Positions 49,674 to 59,426 are shown, counted from the first letter of the stretch. The stretch is 64,000 bases of DNA from Variovorax sp. PBL-H6 (GCF_901827155.1 NZ_LR594659.1:4030001-4094000); one strand, 5' to 3'. Numbers and translations: made by a program. Notes: generated from the sequence alone by a model not told the origin.

Positions 49674-51497
49674 CTAGCTGCTGCGCTTGACCGGCGGCAG
49701 GTCGGTACAGCTGCCATGCGCCGCCTCCGCCGCCAGGCCGATGCTTTCGCCCAGCGTCGGATGCGGATGGATGGTCTTGCCAATGTCGATGGCATCAGCG
49801 CCCATCTCGATCGCCAGGGCAATTTCCCCGATCATGTCGCCGGCATGCGTGCCAACGATGCCCCCGCCGACGATGCGGTGCGATTCCTTGTCGAACAGCA
49901 GCTTGGTAAAGCCTTCGTCGCGACCGTTGGCGATGGCGCGGCCGGAGGCGGTCCAGGGGAACAGGCCCTTCTCGACCTTCACACCCTCGGCCTTGGCCTG
50001 ATCTTCGGTGAGGCCGACCCAGGCCACCTCAGGATCGGTATACGCCACGCTCGGAATCACGCGCGCGTTGAAGGCCGCGCTCGCGAGTTCCTTGTCGCCC
50101 TTCTGCTCGCCGGCGATCACCTCCGCCGCTACATGCGCCTCGTGCACCGCCTTGTGCTCCAGCATGGGCTGGCCCACGATGTCACCCACGGCGAAGATGT
50201 GCGGCACGTTGGTGCGCATCTGGATGTCCACCGGGATGAAGCCGCGGTCGCTGACAGCCACGCCGGCCTTCTCGGCGCCGATCTTCCTGCCGTTGGGGCT
50301 GCGGCCCACCGCCTGGAGCACCAAGTCGTAGAGCTGCGGCTCCTTCGGCGCCTGCTCGCCTTCGAACATCACGCGGATGCCGTCCTTGGTCGCCTCCGCG
50401 CCAACGGTCCTGGTCTTGAGCATGATGTTGTCGAAGCGCGGCGCATTGAGCTTCTGCCAGACCTTCACCAGGTCCCGGTCGGCGCCGGTCATCAGCCCGT
50501 CGAGCATCTCGACCACGTCGAGCCGCGCACCGAGCGTCGAATACACGGAACCCATCTCGAGGCCGATGATTCCGCCGCCGAGGATCAGCATGCGCTTGGG
50601 CTCGACGCCCAGCTCCAGCGCGCCGGTGGAGTCGACGACGCGGGGGTCCTTGGGCATGAAGGGCAGATGCACCGCCTGCGAGCCGGCCGCAATGATGCAG
50701 TGGCGGAACTTGACGGTCTTCGCGCTGCCGCTCGCGTCCTTGCCGTCGCCGGAGGTTTCCTGCACCTTGACGTGATACGGATCGACGAACTCGCCGATGC
50801 CGCGCACGGTGGTCACCTTGCGCATCTTGGCCATTGCCGCCAGGCCGCCGGTGAGCTTGCCGACCACCTTGTTCTTGCGCGCAAGGAGCTTGGCGCGGTC
50901 GATGACGGGGTCGTTGTAGGCAACGCCGAAGTCGGCGAAATGCTTGACCTCGTCCATCACCGCCGCCACGTGAAGGAGCGCCTTCGAAGGAATGCAGCCG
51001 ACGTTGAGGCAGACGCCGCCGAGGGTTGCGTAGCGCTCGACCAGCACCACCTTGAGCCCGAGATCCGCGGCTCGGAAAGCTGCCGAATAGCCGCCGGGGC
51101 CGGCGCCCAGCACCAGCAGGTCGCATTCGAGGTCGACCGCGCCGGAATAGCTGCCGACAGGTGCCGGCGCCAGCGCAGCCGCCGCGGCCTTGGGCGCCGG
51201 TGCGGCCGGCGCAGGTGCAGGTGCAGTGGGCGCGGGTGCCGCCACGGCAGCGCCCGCTTCAGCCGCATCCACCGTCAGCACGACGGAGCCTTCGCCCACC
51301 TTGTCGCCCACCTTCACCGCCACCGACTTGACGACGCCGGCATGCGAGGACGGGATCTCCATCGAGGCCTTGTCGGACTCCACGGTGATCAGCGACTGCT
51401 CGACCTTGATGGTGTCGCCCGCCTTGACGAGCACCTCGATGACCGCGACCTCTGCGAAATCGCCGATGTCCGGAACCTTGACTTGCACTTCGCTCAT
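49674..51497 (-). CDS. lpdA: Lipoyl-domain-fused dihydrolipoyl dehydrogenase (E3 of PDH)
   Basis: E3 of the pyruvate dehydrogenase complex, 607 residues instead of about 475. An N-terminal lipoyl domain (DIGDFAEVAVIEVLVKAGD; lipoyl-Lys43 in VESDKASME) and an Ala/Pro linker precede the flavoprotein. The E3 part has LLVLGAGPGGYSAAF, the redox pair [15 protein letters not shown] (Cys163, Cys168) and the C-terminal HPHPTLGES. This fused layout is known in Neisseria and related betaproteobacteria. Start MSEVQVKVP at 51497, 10 bp after aceF. Confidence 0.96.
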   Translation of the reverse strand: MSEVQVKVPDIGDFAEVAVIEVLVKAGDTIKVEQSLITVESDKASMEIPSSHAGVVKSVAVKVGDKVGEGSVVLTVDAAEAGAAVAAPAPTAPAPAPAAPAPKAAAAALAPAPVGSYSGAVDLECDLLVLGAGPGGYSAAFRAADLGLKVVLVERYATLGGVCLNVGCIPSKALLHVAAVMDEVKHFADFGVAYNDPVIDRAKLLARKNKVVGKLTGGLAAMAKMRKVTTVRGIGEFVDPYHVKVQETSGDGKDASGSAKTVKFRHCIIAAGSQAVHLPFMPKDPRVVDSTGALELGVEPKRMLILGGGIIGLEMGSVYSTLGARLDVVEMLDGLMTGADRDLVKVWQKLNAPRFDNIMLKTRTVGAEATKDGIRVMFEGEQAPKEPQLYDLVLQAVGRSPNGRKIGAEKAGVAVSDRGFIPVDIQMRTNVPHIFAVGDIVGQPMLEHKAVHEAHVAAEVIAGEQKGDKELASAAFNARVIPSVAYTDPEVAWVGLTEDQAKAEGVKVEKGLFPWTASGRAIANGRDEGFTKLLFDKESHRIVGGGIVGTHAGDMIGEIALAIEMGADAIDIGKTIHPHPTLGESIGLAAEAAHGSCTDLPPVKRSS

Positions 51498-51507
51498 GGT
51501 CGATACC

Positions 51508-53175
51508 TCAGAGAAGGACACGGCGGAAGTCCGCGAGGACCTGACCGAGGTAGGCGTTGAAGCGCGCCGCCAAGGCGCCGTCGATCACGCGATGGTCGTA
51601 GGACAGCGACAGCGGCAGAGTGAGCCGCGGCACGAACTGCTTGCCGTCCCACACCGGCTTCATCGCGCTCTTGGAGAGGCCCAGGATCGCGACCTCCGGC
51701 GCATTGATGATCGGCGTGAAATGCGTGCCGCCGATGCCACCCAGCGAACTGATGGAGAAGCAGCCGCCCGTCATGTCGGCCGCGCCCAGCTTGCCGTCGC
51801 GTGCCTTCTTGGCGAGCTCGCCCATTTCCTGGCTGATCTGCAGCACGCCCTTCTTGTCGGCGTCCCGGAGCACCGGAACGACGAGCCCGTTGGGCGTGTC
51901 GGCCGCGAAGCCGATGTGGAAATACTGCTTGTAGACGAGCTGGTCGCCGTCGAGGCTGGTGTTGAACTCGGGGAACTTCTTCAGCGCCGAGACGACGGCC
52001 TTGATCACGAAGGCCAGCATGGTCACCTTGATGCCGGACTTCTCGTTCTCCTTGTTGGTCGAGACGCGGAAAGCCTCGAGCTCGGTGATGTCCGCCTCGT
52101 CGTTGTTGGTGACGTGCGGGATCATGACCCAGTTGCGGTGCAGGTTGGCGCCGCTGATCTTCTTGATGCGCGACAGGTCCTTGCGCTCGACCTGGCCGAA
52201 CTTGGTGAAGTCGACCTTGGGCCAGGGCAGGAGACCCAGCGCTTCGCCGCTGCCGCCCGCGGGCGCCTTGGCGCCTGCGGCCTTGGTGCTGGCGGCGCCG
52301 CTCATCACACTGCGGGTGAAGTTCTGCACGTCCTCCTGCGTGATGCGGCCCTTGAGACCGCTGCCCTTGACCTCTTCGAGCGGCACGCCGAGTTCGCGGG
52401 CGAACTTGCGCACCGAAGGTGAAGCATGAGGGAGCTTCCCGCTGGGCGCCACGGTCGGGTCGTGGGGGGCGGCCGTTGCAGGAGCGGGCGAGGAGGCTTG
52501 TGCCGCGGAAGGTGCCGCGGCCTGCGCGCTCGCCGGTGCGCTCGCCGGCGCCGATGCCGATGTCGGGGCCGGGGTCGAAGCTGCGGGCGCGGTGGCGCCC
52601 GCGGAACCTTCGAGGATCGCGAGCAGATCACCCACATTGACCTTGTCGCCGACCTTGACCTTGAGCTCCTTCAGCACGCCGGCCGCGGACGACGGGATCT
52701 CCATGGACGCCTTGTCCGACTCGACCGTGATCAGCGACTGCTCTTCCGTGATCGTGTCGCCGGGTTTCACCAGCACCTCGATGACAGCGACATCCTTGAA
52801 GTCGCCGATGTCCGGCACCTTGACTTCCACAGGCCCGGAAGCCGTGGGAGCCGCCGGGGCCGGCGCGGGCGCAGCGGCGGCCGGCGCCGGTGCCGCCGGC
52901 GCGGGTGCGGCTGCCGGCGCGGAGGCAGCCGCAGCGCCCTCGCCTTCCAGCACCAGCACGACCGAGCCTTCGCGGACCTTGCTGCCCACGCCCACCTTGA
53001 GTTCCTTCACCACGCCGGCTGCGCTCGATGGAATCTCCATCGAGGCCTTGTCCGACTCCACTGTGATGAGCGACTGCTCGGGCTTCACCGCGTCGCCGAC
53101 CTTCACCAGCACTTCGATCACCGCGACCTCGTCGAAATCGCCGATGTCCGGCACCTTCACTTCCACTGTTGCCAT
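51508..53175 (-). CDS. aceF: Pyruvate dehydrogenase E2 (dihydrolipoyl acetyltransferase)
   Basis: The E2 core transferring acetyl groups to CoA, 555 residues. Two lipoyl domains with Lys43 and Lys155 (both in SDKASMEI) are joined by long Ala/Pro linkers. A peripheral-subunit-binding domain (HASPSVRKFARELGVPLEEV) follows, then the catalytic domain ending with SLSYDHRVIDGALAARF. It is 51 bp after aceE. The three lipoyl domains of the operon (two here, one on E3) carry nearly identical attachment motifs. Confidence 0.96.
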   Translation of the reverse strand: MATVEVKVPDIGDFDEVAVIEVLVKVGDAVKPEQSLITVESDKASMEIPSSAAGVVKELKVGVGSKVREGSVVLVLEGEGAAAASAPAAAPAPAAPAPAAAAPAPAPAAPTASGPVEVKVPDIGDFKDVAVIEVLVKPGDTITEEQSLITVESDKASMEIPSSAAGVLKELKVKVGDKVNVGDLLAILEGSAGATAPAASTPAPTSASAPASAPASAQAAAPSAAQASSPAPATAAPHDPTVAPSGKLPHASPSVRKFARELGVPLEEVKGSGLKGRITQEDVQNFTRSVMSGAASTKAAGAKAPAGGSGEALGLLPWPKVDFTKFGQVERKDLSRIKKISGANLHRNWVMIPHVTNNDEADITELEAFRVSTNKENEKSGIKVTMLAFVIKAVVSALKKFPEFNTSLDGDQLVYKQYFHIGFAADTPNGLVVPVLRDADKKGVLQISQEMGELAKKARDGKLGAADMTGGCFSISSLGGIGGTHFTPIINAPEVAILGLSKSAMKPVWDGKQFVPRLTLPLSLSYDHRVIDGALAARFNAYLGQVLADFRRVLL

Positions 53176-53226
53176 GTCGTGTCTCCCGCCCAGAGGCGCA
53201 GATGGTTGTTGCTTGTTGCTTGTGGT

Positions 53227-55953
53227 CTACGCGTAGAGCGGATTGATCTTGTCGGCGTTGATGCCGTACTTCTTGATCGCTTCCTCAGCCTTGGAGGCGG
53301 GCACGGCGCCGTCGTCGGCCAGCGCCTTGAGGGCGGCCAGCACGATGTAGTGGCGATTGACCTCGAAGTGCTCGCGCAGCTTGTTGCGGAAGTCGCTGCG
53401 GCCGAAGCCGTCGGTGCCCAGCACGCGGTAGCTGCGGCTCTTCGGGATGAAAGGCCGAATCTGCTCGGCATAGGCCTTCATGTAGTCGGTCGACGCGACG
53501 ACCGGTCCCGCCGTCTTGGACAGTTGCTCCGTCACGAAGGGCACGCGCGGCGTCTCGGCCGGATGCAGCAGGTTCCAGCGGTCGGCATCCTGGCCGTCGC
53601 GTGTGAGCTCGTTGAAGCTCGGGCAGCTCCACACCGACGCGGCCACGCCCCAGTCCTCTGCGAGCAGTTGCTGCGCCGCGATGCTCTCGCGCAGGATGGT
53701 GCCGCTGCCGAGCAGTTGCACGGACGGCGCTTCCTTGCCCTTGGCAGCCTTGACCGCTGGTGCCTGCTTGCACAGGTACATGCCCTTGATGATCTGCTCC
53801 TCGGTGCCGGGCTGCAGGCCGGGCATCGTGTAGTTCTCGTTGAGCAGCGTGAGGTAGTAGTAGACGTTGTCCTGCTTCTCGACCATGCGCTTCAGGCCGT
53901 GGTGCAGGATCACGCCGACCTCGTGCGCAAAGGTCGGGTCGTAGCTGACGCAGTTCGGAATCGTGTTGGCGAGGATGTGGCTGTGGCCGTCCTCGTGCTG
54001 CAGGCCCTCGCCGTTGAGCGTGGTGCGCCCCGAGGTGCCGCCCAGCAGGAAGCCGCGTGCCTGCATGTCGCCGGCGGCCCAGGCCAGGTCGCCGATGCGC
54101 TGGAAGCCGAACATCGAGTAGTACACGTAGAAGGGCACCATGATGCGATTGTTGGTGCTGTACGAGGTGGCCGCCGCGATCCAGCTCGACATGCCGCCCG
54201 CCTCGTTGATGCCTTCCTGCAGGATCTGGCCCGCCTTGTCCTCCTTGTAGTACATGACCTGGTCCTTGTCGACCGGGGTGTACTGCTGGCCATCGGGGTT
54301 GTAGATGCCGATCTGGCGGAAGAGGCCTTCCATGCCGAAGGTGCGCGCCTCGTCGACCAGGATCGGCACCACGCGCGGGCCCAGCGCCTTGTCACGCAGC
54401 AGCTGCGTGAGGAAGCGAACGTAGGCTTGGGTGGTGGAGATCTCGCGACCCTCGGCCGTGGGCTCGAGCACCGCCTTGAAGACGTCGAGCGAAGGCACGG
54501 TGAAGCTCTCGTCGGCCTTGGTGCGCCGATGCGGGAGGTAGCCGCCCAGCGCCTTGCGGCGCTCGTGCAGGTACTTCATCTCCGGCGTGTCGTCGGCCGG
54601 CTTGTAGAAAGGCAGGTCGGCGATCTGGCTGTCGGGGATCGGGATGTTGAAGCGGTCGCGGAAGGTCTTGATGTCCTCTTCGCCGAGCTTCTTGGTCTGG
54701 TGGACCGTGTTCTTGCCCTCGCCGATCTTGCCCATGCCGAAGCCCTTGACGGTCTTGATCAGCAGTACGGTCGGTTGACCGGTGTGCTTCACGGCCGCCG
54801 CGAACGCCGCATAGACCTTCTGCGAATCGTGGCCGCCCCGGCGCAGGTTCCAGATCTCGTCGTCGCTCATCTTGGCGACCATCTCCAGCGTGCGCGGATC
54901 ACGGCCGAAGAAGTGCTTGCGCACATAGGCGCCGTCGTTGGCCTTGAACGACTGGTAGTCGCCGTCGTTCGTCTCCATCATGATCTTGCGCAGCGCGCCT
55001 TCCTTGTCGCGCGCCAGCAGCGTGTCCCAGCTGCTGCCCCAGATCAGCTTGACCACGTTCCAGCCAGAGCCGCGGAACTCGCCTTCCAGTTCCTGGATGA
55101 TCTTGCCGTTGCCGCGCACCGGGCCATCGAGGCGCTGAAGGTTGCAGTTGATGACGAAGATCAGGTTGTCCAGGCGCTCGCGGGCCGCCAGGCTGATGGC
55201 GCCCAGCGACTCGACCTCGTCCATCTCGCCGTCGCCGCAGAACACCCAGACCTTGCGGTTCTCGGTATTGGCGATGCCGCGCGCATGCAGGTACTTGAGG
55301 AAGCGGGCCTGGTAGATCGCCATCAGCGGGCCGAGGCCCATCGAGACGGTGGGGAACTGCCAGAACTCGGGCATCAGCTTCGGATGGGGGTAGCTCGACA
55401 GGCCCTTGCCGTCGACCTCCTGGCGGAAGTTGAGCAGTTGCTCCTCGTTGAGGCGGCCTTCGAGGTAGGCGCGCGCATAGATGCCGGGCGAGACGTGGCC
55501 CTGGATGTACAGGCAATCGCCGCCGTGGTTCTCGCTCTCGGCATGCCAGAAGTGGTTGAATCCGGCCCCGAACATGTTGGCCAGCGAGGCGAAGGAGCCG
55601 ATGTGGCCACCCAGGTCACCTCCCTCGGGCGGATGGTGGCGGTTCGCCTTGACGACCATGGCCATCGCGTTCCAGCGCATGTAGGCGCGCAGGCGCTCCT
55701 CGATCTCGAGGTTGCCCGGGCAGCGCTCTTCCTGGTCGGGCTCGATGGTGTTGACGTACGCGGTGTTGGCAGAGAAGGGTTTGTCGATGCTGCTCTGGCG
55801 CGCGTGCTCCAGCAGTTGCTCGAGCAGGAAGTGCGCGCGATCGGGCCCCTCGCTCTCGATCACGGCGGACAGGGCGTCCATCCACTCGCGGGTTTCCTGG
55901 GCGTCAGTGTCGTTCGCAGCGGAACCGAACCGGTTCTCGGGAATTGCCGACAT
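53227..55953 (-). CDS. aceE: Pyruvate dehydrogenase E1 (homodimeric)
   Basis: The ThDP-dependent decarboxylase of the PDH complex, 908 residues, E. coli AceE type. The ThDP motif GDGEMDE is followed by FVINCNLQRLDGPVRGNGKI. The start is MSAIPENRFG at 55953, with AAGGAG nine bases upstream. N-terminal family segments are TREWMDALSAVIESEGPDRA and RHHPPEGGDLGGHIGSFAS. It is the first gene of aceE-aceF-lpdA, with palindromic sequences in its upstream region. Confidence 0.97.
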   Translation of the reverse strand: MSAIPENRFGSAANDTDAQETREWMDALSAVIESEGPDRAHFLLEQLLEHARQSSIDKPFSANTAYVNTIEPDQEERCPGNLEIEERLRAYMRWNAMAMVVKANRHHPPEGGDLGGHIGSFASLANMFGAGFNHFWHAESENHGGDCLYIQGHVSPGIYARAYLEGRLNEEQLLNFRQEVDGKGLSSYPHPKLMPEFWQFPTVSMGLGPLMAIYQARFLKYLHARGIANTENRKVWVFCGDGEMDEVESLGAISLAARERLDNLIFVINCNLQRLDGPVRGNGKIIQELEGEFRGSGWNVVKLIWGSSWDTLLARDKEGALRKIMMETNDGDYQSFKANDGAYVRKHFFGRDPRTLEMVAKMSDDEIWNLRRGGHDSQKVYAAFAAAVKHTGQPTVLLIKTVKGFGMGKIGEGKNTVHQTKKLGEEDIKTFRDRFNIPIPDSQIADLPFYKPADDTPEMKYLHERRKALGGYLPHRRTKADESFTVPSLDVFKAVLEPTAEGREISTTQAYVRFLTQLLRDKALGPRVVPILVDEARTFGMEGLFRQIGIYNPDGQQYTPVDKDQVMYYKEDKAGQILQEGINEAGGMSSWIAAATSYSTNNRIMVPFYVYYSMFGFQRIGDLAWAAGDMQARGFLLGGTSGRTTLNGEGLQHEDGHSHILANTIPNCVSYDPTFAHEVGVILHHGLKRMVEKQDNVYYYLTLLNENYTMPGLQPGTEEQIIKGMYLCKQAPAVKAAKGKEAPSVQLLGSGTILRESIAAQQLLAEDWGVAASVWSCPSFNELTRDGQDADRWNLLHPAETPRVPFVTEQLSKTAGPVVASTDYMKAYAEQIRPFIPKSRSYRVLGTDGFGRSDFRNKLREHFEVNRHYIVLAALKALADDGAVPASKAEEAIKKYGINADKINPLYA

Positions 55954-55985
55954 GCTTGTCTCCTTTTTGAGGGGTGTGGCTGGGT

Positions 55986-56006
55986 AATTTAGTGCCGGAT
56001 CCGGCA
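55986..56006 (-). promoter_or_regulatory. 14-bp palindrome and -10-like box upstream of aceE
   Basis: TGCCGGATCCGGCA (55993-56006) is a perfect palindrome. On the minus strand it lies immediately before TAAATT (55991-55986), a -10-like hexamer about 33 bases ahead of the aceE start. The palindrome would then sit between -35 and -10, a typical operator position. No good -35 is visible. Confidence 0.4.
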
Positions 56007-56066
56007 GCGCGCGGGAGTTTCTCACAGAAATATCGCAATTTCAAATGATGCGTATCGATTTCTTAA

Positions 56067-56089
56067 TATGAAATTCATCGAATTTCATA
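56067..56089. promoter_or_regulatory. 23-bp perfect palindrome between aceE and kinase
   Basis: Arms TATGAAATTC and GAATTTCATA, 10 bp each, separated by ATC, with no mismatch. It lies 92 bp upstream of the kinase start and 114 bp upstream of aceE. A weaker GAAAT...ATTTC pair is at 56027-56042. The pattern suggests a dimeric repressor or activator site. It does not match the E. coli PdhR consensus. Confidence 0.6.
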
Positions 56090-56180
56090 AATGCAGAATC
56101 GAACGCTTCCGGCCCCATTCCAAGCCATGTCACTGGAACACACCCGAGGCCCGTCGAGGGCCTTCCCCTACACTCGCGCG

Positions 56181-58724
56181 ATGCCCTTCTCCTCCCCGAT
56201 CGCGGTGGCGCGCAGCGCCGTCAAGGCATCGCCGCTGTCCTGGTGGCGGCGCTGGTGGCGCCGGCAAACGCCGGTGCTGCAGGACGCGGTGGCGATGCTG
56301 GCGCCGCTGGCGGCGGTGCTGCTGTTCCTGGCCGCGATCGTCGCGGCCTTCTGGTACCTCCGGGCGGAGGAGTTGGAACGCGAGCAGGAGTCGGTGAAGC
56401 GCGACGTCGAGTACGCCCAGCAGCGGGTGCGCCTGCGCCTGCTCGAGCGGCAGGAGCAACTGATGCGGCTTGCGCGCGATGCGTCCAACCGCGAGATCGA
56501 CGCGACCGAGTTCACGAGCCGGGCAGAGTCGCTGGTCAGCCAATTCCCCGAGCTGCAGGCCATCAGCTGGATCGACGACCGCCGCCGCTTCAAGTCCGGC
56601 TATGCGGCGCCCAGCGTCCATCCGGTGCAGCAGCACGCGGTGGGCGACGTGCTGCGGCCCGGCGACATCGAAAGCAACTACGCACTGGCGCGCGAGCTGC
56701 GCCAGCCGGTGTTCTCGCAACCGGTGGCGGGCGGCGATCCGACGGCGATGCTGCAGTTGCACATCCCCTTCTTCGACCAGGGGCTGTTCGCGGGCGAAGT
56801 GCTGGGCGAGTTCTCGATCGACGGCATCCTGCGCTACGGCATGCCCTCGGAAGTCTCGGCGCGCTATGCGGTGTCGCTGCTCGACGCCAAGGGCGGGTTG
56901 ATCGCCGGCAACACCGTCGCCAGTCCCCGGGAGGCCGAGGCCCGCCTCCTGCCCTGGACCGAGCAGACCAACGAATACGAGGTGCCGGTGTCGCCGGTGG
57001 GCAATGCGCTGGTGCTGCGGGCGCAGGCCTATCGCACGTCGCAGGGCGTGGTCGGCAACGGGCTGTTCTGGCTGGTCGGCGCGCTCAGCGTGCTCACGAG
57101 CTGGATGCTGATCGGCACCTGGCGCCACACGCGGCGGCGGCTGCAGGCCCAGCAGGCGCTGGTGGCCGAGACCAACTTCCGGCGCGCCATGGAAAACTCC
57201 ATGCTCACCGGCATGCGCGTGCTCGATCTCGAGGGCCGCATCACCTACGTCAATGCCGCCTTCTGCGCAATGACGGGCTGGGACGAAAGCGAGCTGGTCG
57301 GCCAGACGCCGCCCTTCCCCTACTGGCTGGAATCCGACCGCGAAATCATGAACGAGCGGCTCGAGGAAGAGCTGCACGGCCGCGCCTTGCCTGGCGGCTT
57401 CCAGGTGCGCGTCAAGCGCAAGAACGGGACGGTCTTCAACGCCCGCCTCTACGTCTCGCCGCTGATCGACGCGCGCGGCCATCAGACCGGCTGGATGACG
57501 TCGATGACCGACATCACCGAACCGACGCGCATCCGCGAGCAGCTCTCGGCGTCATACGAACGCTTCACGACCGTGCTCGAAGCGCTGGACGCGTCGGTCT
57601 CGGTGGCGCCGCTCGGCAGCGAAGAGCTGTTGTTCGCCAACAAGCTGTACCGGCTCTGGTTCGGCTCCGACACCGTGGGTCACCTGGGCATGGTGGCGCA
57701 GGCCGGCGTGCCGGCCTCGCACGCACACGACGATGCGCTCGACGATGTCGATCCGTTCGCGGGACTGCCGATCGACCAGTTGACCGCGGCGCAGCCGGCC
57801 AACAACGAGATCTTCGTGCCCGAGCTGGGCAAGTGGCTTGAGGTGCGCTCGCGCTACCTGACCTGGGTCGATGGCCGCCTGGCGCAGCTGGTGATCGCGA
57901 CCGACATCACGCCGCGCCGGATGGCCGAAGACCTGTCGGCCGCACAGGCCGACCGGGCGCAGGCTGCCAGCCGCCTCATCACGATGGGCGAGATGGCGTC
58001 AAGCGTGGCCCACGAGCTCAACCAGCCGCTGACCGCGATCACCAATTACTGCAACGGGATGATGTCGCGCATCCGCGGCCAGCAGATCGATTCGGACGCC
58101 CTGCTCGCGGCGCTGGACAAGACCTCCAAGCAGGCGCAGCGCGCCGGCCAGATCATCCAGCGCATCCGCTCCTTCGTGAAGCGCAGCGAGCCCAATCGCA
58201 CGCCGGCCGAGGTCTCGACCATGGTGAGCGAGGCGGTCGAGCTCGCGGGCATCGAGCTCAGGCGCCGCAACGTGCGCCTCAACCACTATGTGGCTGCGCG
58301 GCTGCCGGTGGTGCGGGTCGATCCGATCCTGATCGAGCAGGTGATGGTGAACCTGCTGAAGAACGCGGCCGAGTCCATCGACCTGGCCGAACGGCCGCTG
58401 GCGCGCCGCAGCGTCGAGCTGCGCGTGCTGCCCAAGGTCATCGAGGGCCAGAACGCCATCGAGTTCTCGGTACAGGACACCGGCACGGGCCTGGCGCCGG
58501 AAGTGATGGACCGGCTCTACGAGGCCTTCTTCTCCACCAAGCCGGAAGGCATGGGCATCGGGCTCAACCTTTGCCGCACCATCGTCGAGTCGCACCGCGG
58601 CCGGATGCGCGCGGAGAACATCTACAATGGCCCGGACGTGGTCGGATGCCGTTTTTCCTTCTGGATTCCGGTGTTGGACGCTATTGATTCCGTAGCAAGC
58701 AACGAGGCGAAAGTACCCGCATGA
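56181..58724 (+). CDS. Membrane PAS sensor histidine kinase (DctS/FixL-like)
   Basis: An 847-residue sensor from ATG 56181 (MPFSSPIAVARS); ATGs at 56091 and 56127 are alternatives. The order is membrane segment (about 38-58), a periplasmic sensor region of about 240 residues, a second membrane segment (about 293-315), two PAS domains (PAS 1 with GRITYVNAAFCAMTGWDESE), and HisKA with the phospho-His in SSVAHELNQPLTAITN. The ATPase has NLLKNAAESI, DTGTGL and FFSTKPEGMGIGL. No FixL haem-His segment is evident. It overlaps the response-regulator gene by 4 bp. Its ligand is unknown; the layout resembles DctS. Confidence 0.88.
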   Translation: MPFSSPIAVARSAVKASPLSWWRRWWRRQTPVLQDAVAMLAPLAAVLLFLAAIVAAFWYLRAEELEREQESVKRDVEYAQQRVRLRLLERQEQLMRLARDASNREIDATEFTSRAESLVSQFPELQAISWIDDRRRFKSGYAAPSVHPVQQHAVGDVLRPGDIESNYALARELRQPVFSQPVAGGDPTAMLQLHIPFFDQGLFAGEVLGEFSIDGILRYGMPSEVSARYAVSLLDAKGGLIAGNTVASPREAEARLLPWTEQTNEYEVPVSPVGNALVLRAQAYRTSQGVVGNGLFWLVGALSVLTSWMLIGTWRHTRRRLQAQQALVAETNFRRAMENSMLTGMRVLDLEGRITYVNAAFCAMTGWDESELVGQTPPFPYWLESDREIMNERLEEELHGRALPGGFQVRVKRKNGTVFNARLYVSPLIDARGHQTGWMTSMTDITEPTRIREQLSASYERFTTVLEALDASVSVAPLGSEELLFANKLYRLWFGSDTVGHLGMVAQAGVPASHAHDDALDDVDPFAGLPIDQLTAAQPANNEIFVPELGKWLEVRSRYLTWVDGRLAQLVIATDITPRRMAEDLSAAQADRAQAASRLITMGEMASSVAHELNQPLTAITNYCNGMMSRIRGQQIDSDALLAALDKTSKQAQRAGQIIQRIRSFVKRSEPNRTPAEVSTMVSEAVELAGIELRRRNVRLNHYVAARLPVVRVDPILIEQVMVNLLKNAAESIDLAERPLARRSVELRVLPKVIEGQNAIEFSVQDTGTGLAPEVMDRLYEAFFSTKPEGMGIGLNLCRTIVESHRGRMRAENIYNGPDVVGCRFSFWIPVLDAIDSVASNEAKVPA

Positions 58725-59350
58725 GTCTGATTCCGAAGAAGGGCACGGTCTATGTCGTCGACGACGACGAAGCAGTCCGCGACTCGTTGCAATGGCTGCT
58801 CGAAGGCAAGGACTACCGCGTTCGCTGCTTCGATTCGGCAGAGTCCTTCCTCTCGCGCTACGACCCCCGCGAGGTCGCCTGCCTCATCGTCGACATCCGC
58901 ATGGCCGGCATGTCGGGCATCGAGTTGCAGGACCGGCTGATCGAGCGGCGCTCGCCGCTTCCCATCGTCGTCATCACCGGCCACGGCGATGTCCCGATGG
59001 CGGTCGACAGCATGAAGAAGGGTGCGATGGACTTCATCCAGAAGCCCTTCAACGACGAGGCCCTGGTGGCGCTGGTCGAACGCATGCTCGAACACGCGCG
59101 CGGCGCCTTCGCGCAACACCAGCAGTCGGCCAGCCGCGACGCACTGCTGTCCAAGCTGACCGGCCGCGAAGCCCAGGTGCTGGAGCGCATCGTCGCCGGG
59201 CGGCTCAACAAGCAGATCGCCGACGACCTGGGCATCAGCATCAAGACGGTCGAGGCGCATCGCGCCAACATCATGGAAAAGCTCAACGCCAACACCGTGG
59301 CGGACCTGCTCAAGATTGCCCTGGGCCAGGCGGCGCCGGCCAAAGCCTGA
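58721..59350 (+). CDS. FixJ/DctR-type response regulator
   Basis: A 209-residue regulator. The receiver domain (about 8-125) has the acidic pocket in [10 protein letters not shown], the phospho-Asp58 in LIVDIRMAG, and FIQKPF. A LuxR-type helix-turn-helix (145-205) has [20 protein letters not shown] and [21 protein letters not shown] overlap with the kinase marks it as its partner. Possible targets include the divergent PDH operon, but this is only inference from position. Confidence 0.92.
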   Translation: MSLIPKKGTVYVVDDDEAVRDSLQWLLEGKDYRVRCFDSAESFLSRYDPREVACLIVDIRMAGMSGIELQDRLIERRSPLPIVVITGHGDVPMAVDSMKKGAMDFIQKPFNDEALVALVERMLEHARGAFAQHQQSASRDALLSKLTGREAQVLERIVAGRLNKQIADDLGISIKTVEAHRANIMEKLNANTVADLLKIALGQAAPAKA

Positions 59351-59426
59351 CGGCCATCGCAACCATAGCCACAATCAGATCGAACGCCTGCGCAAGCGGG
59401 CGTTTTTACTTGGAGAATCGAAAACG

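Noticed and set aside
52426..55992. A 1188-codon plus-strand frame
   Set aside because: Antisense to aceE and aceF, with no recognisable motif.
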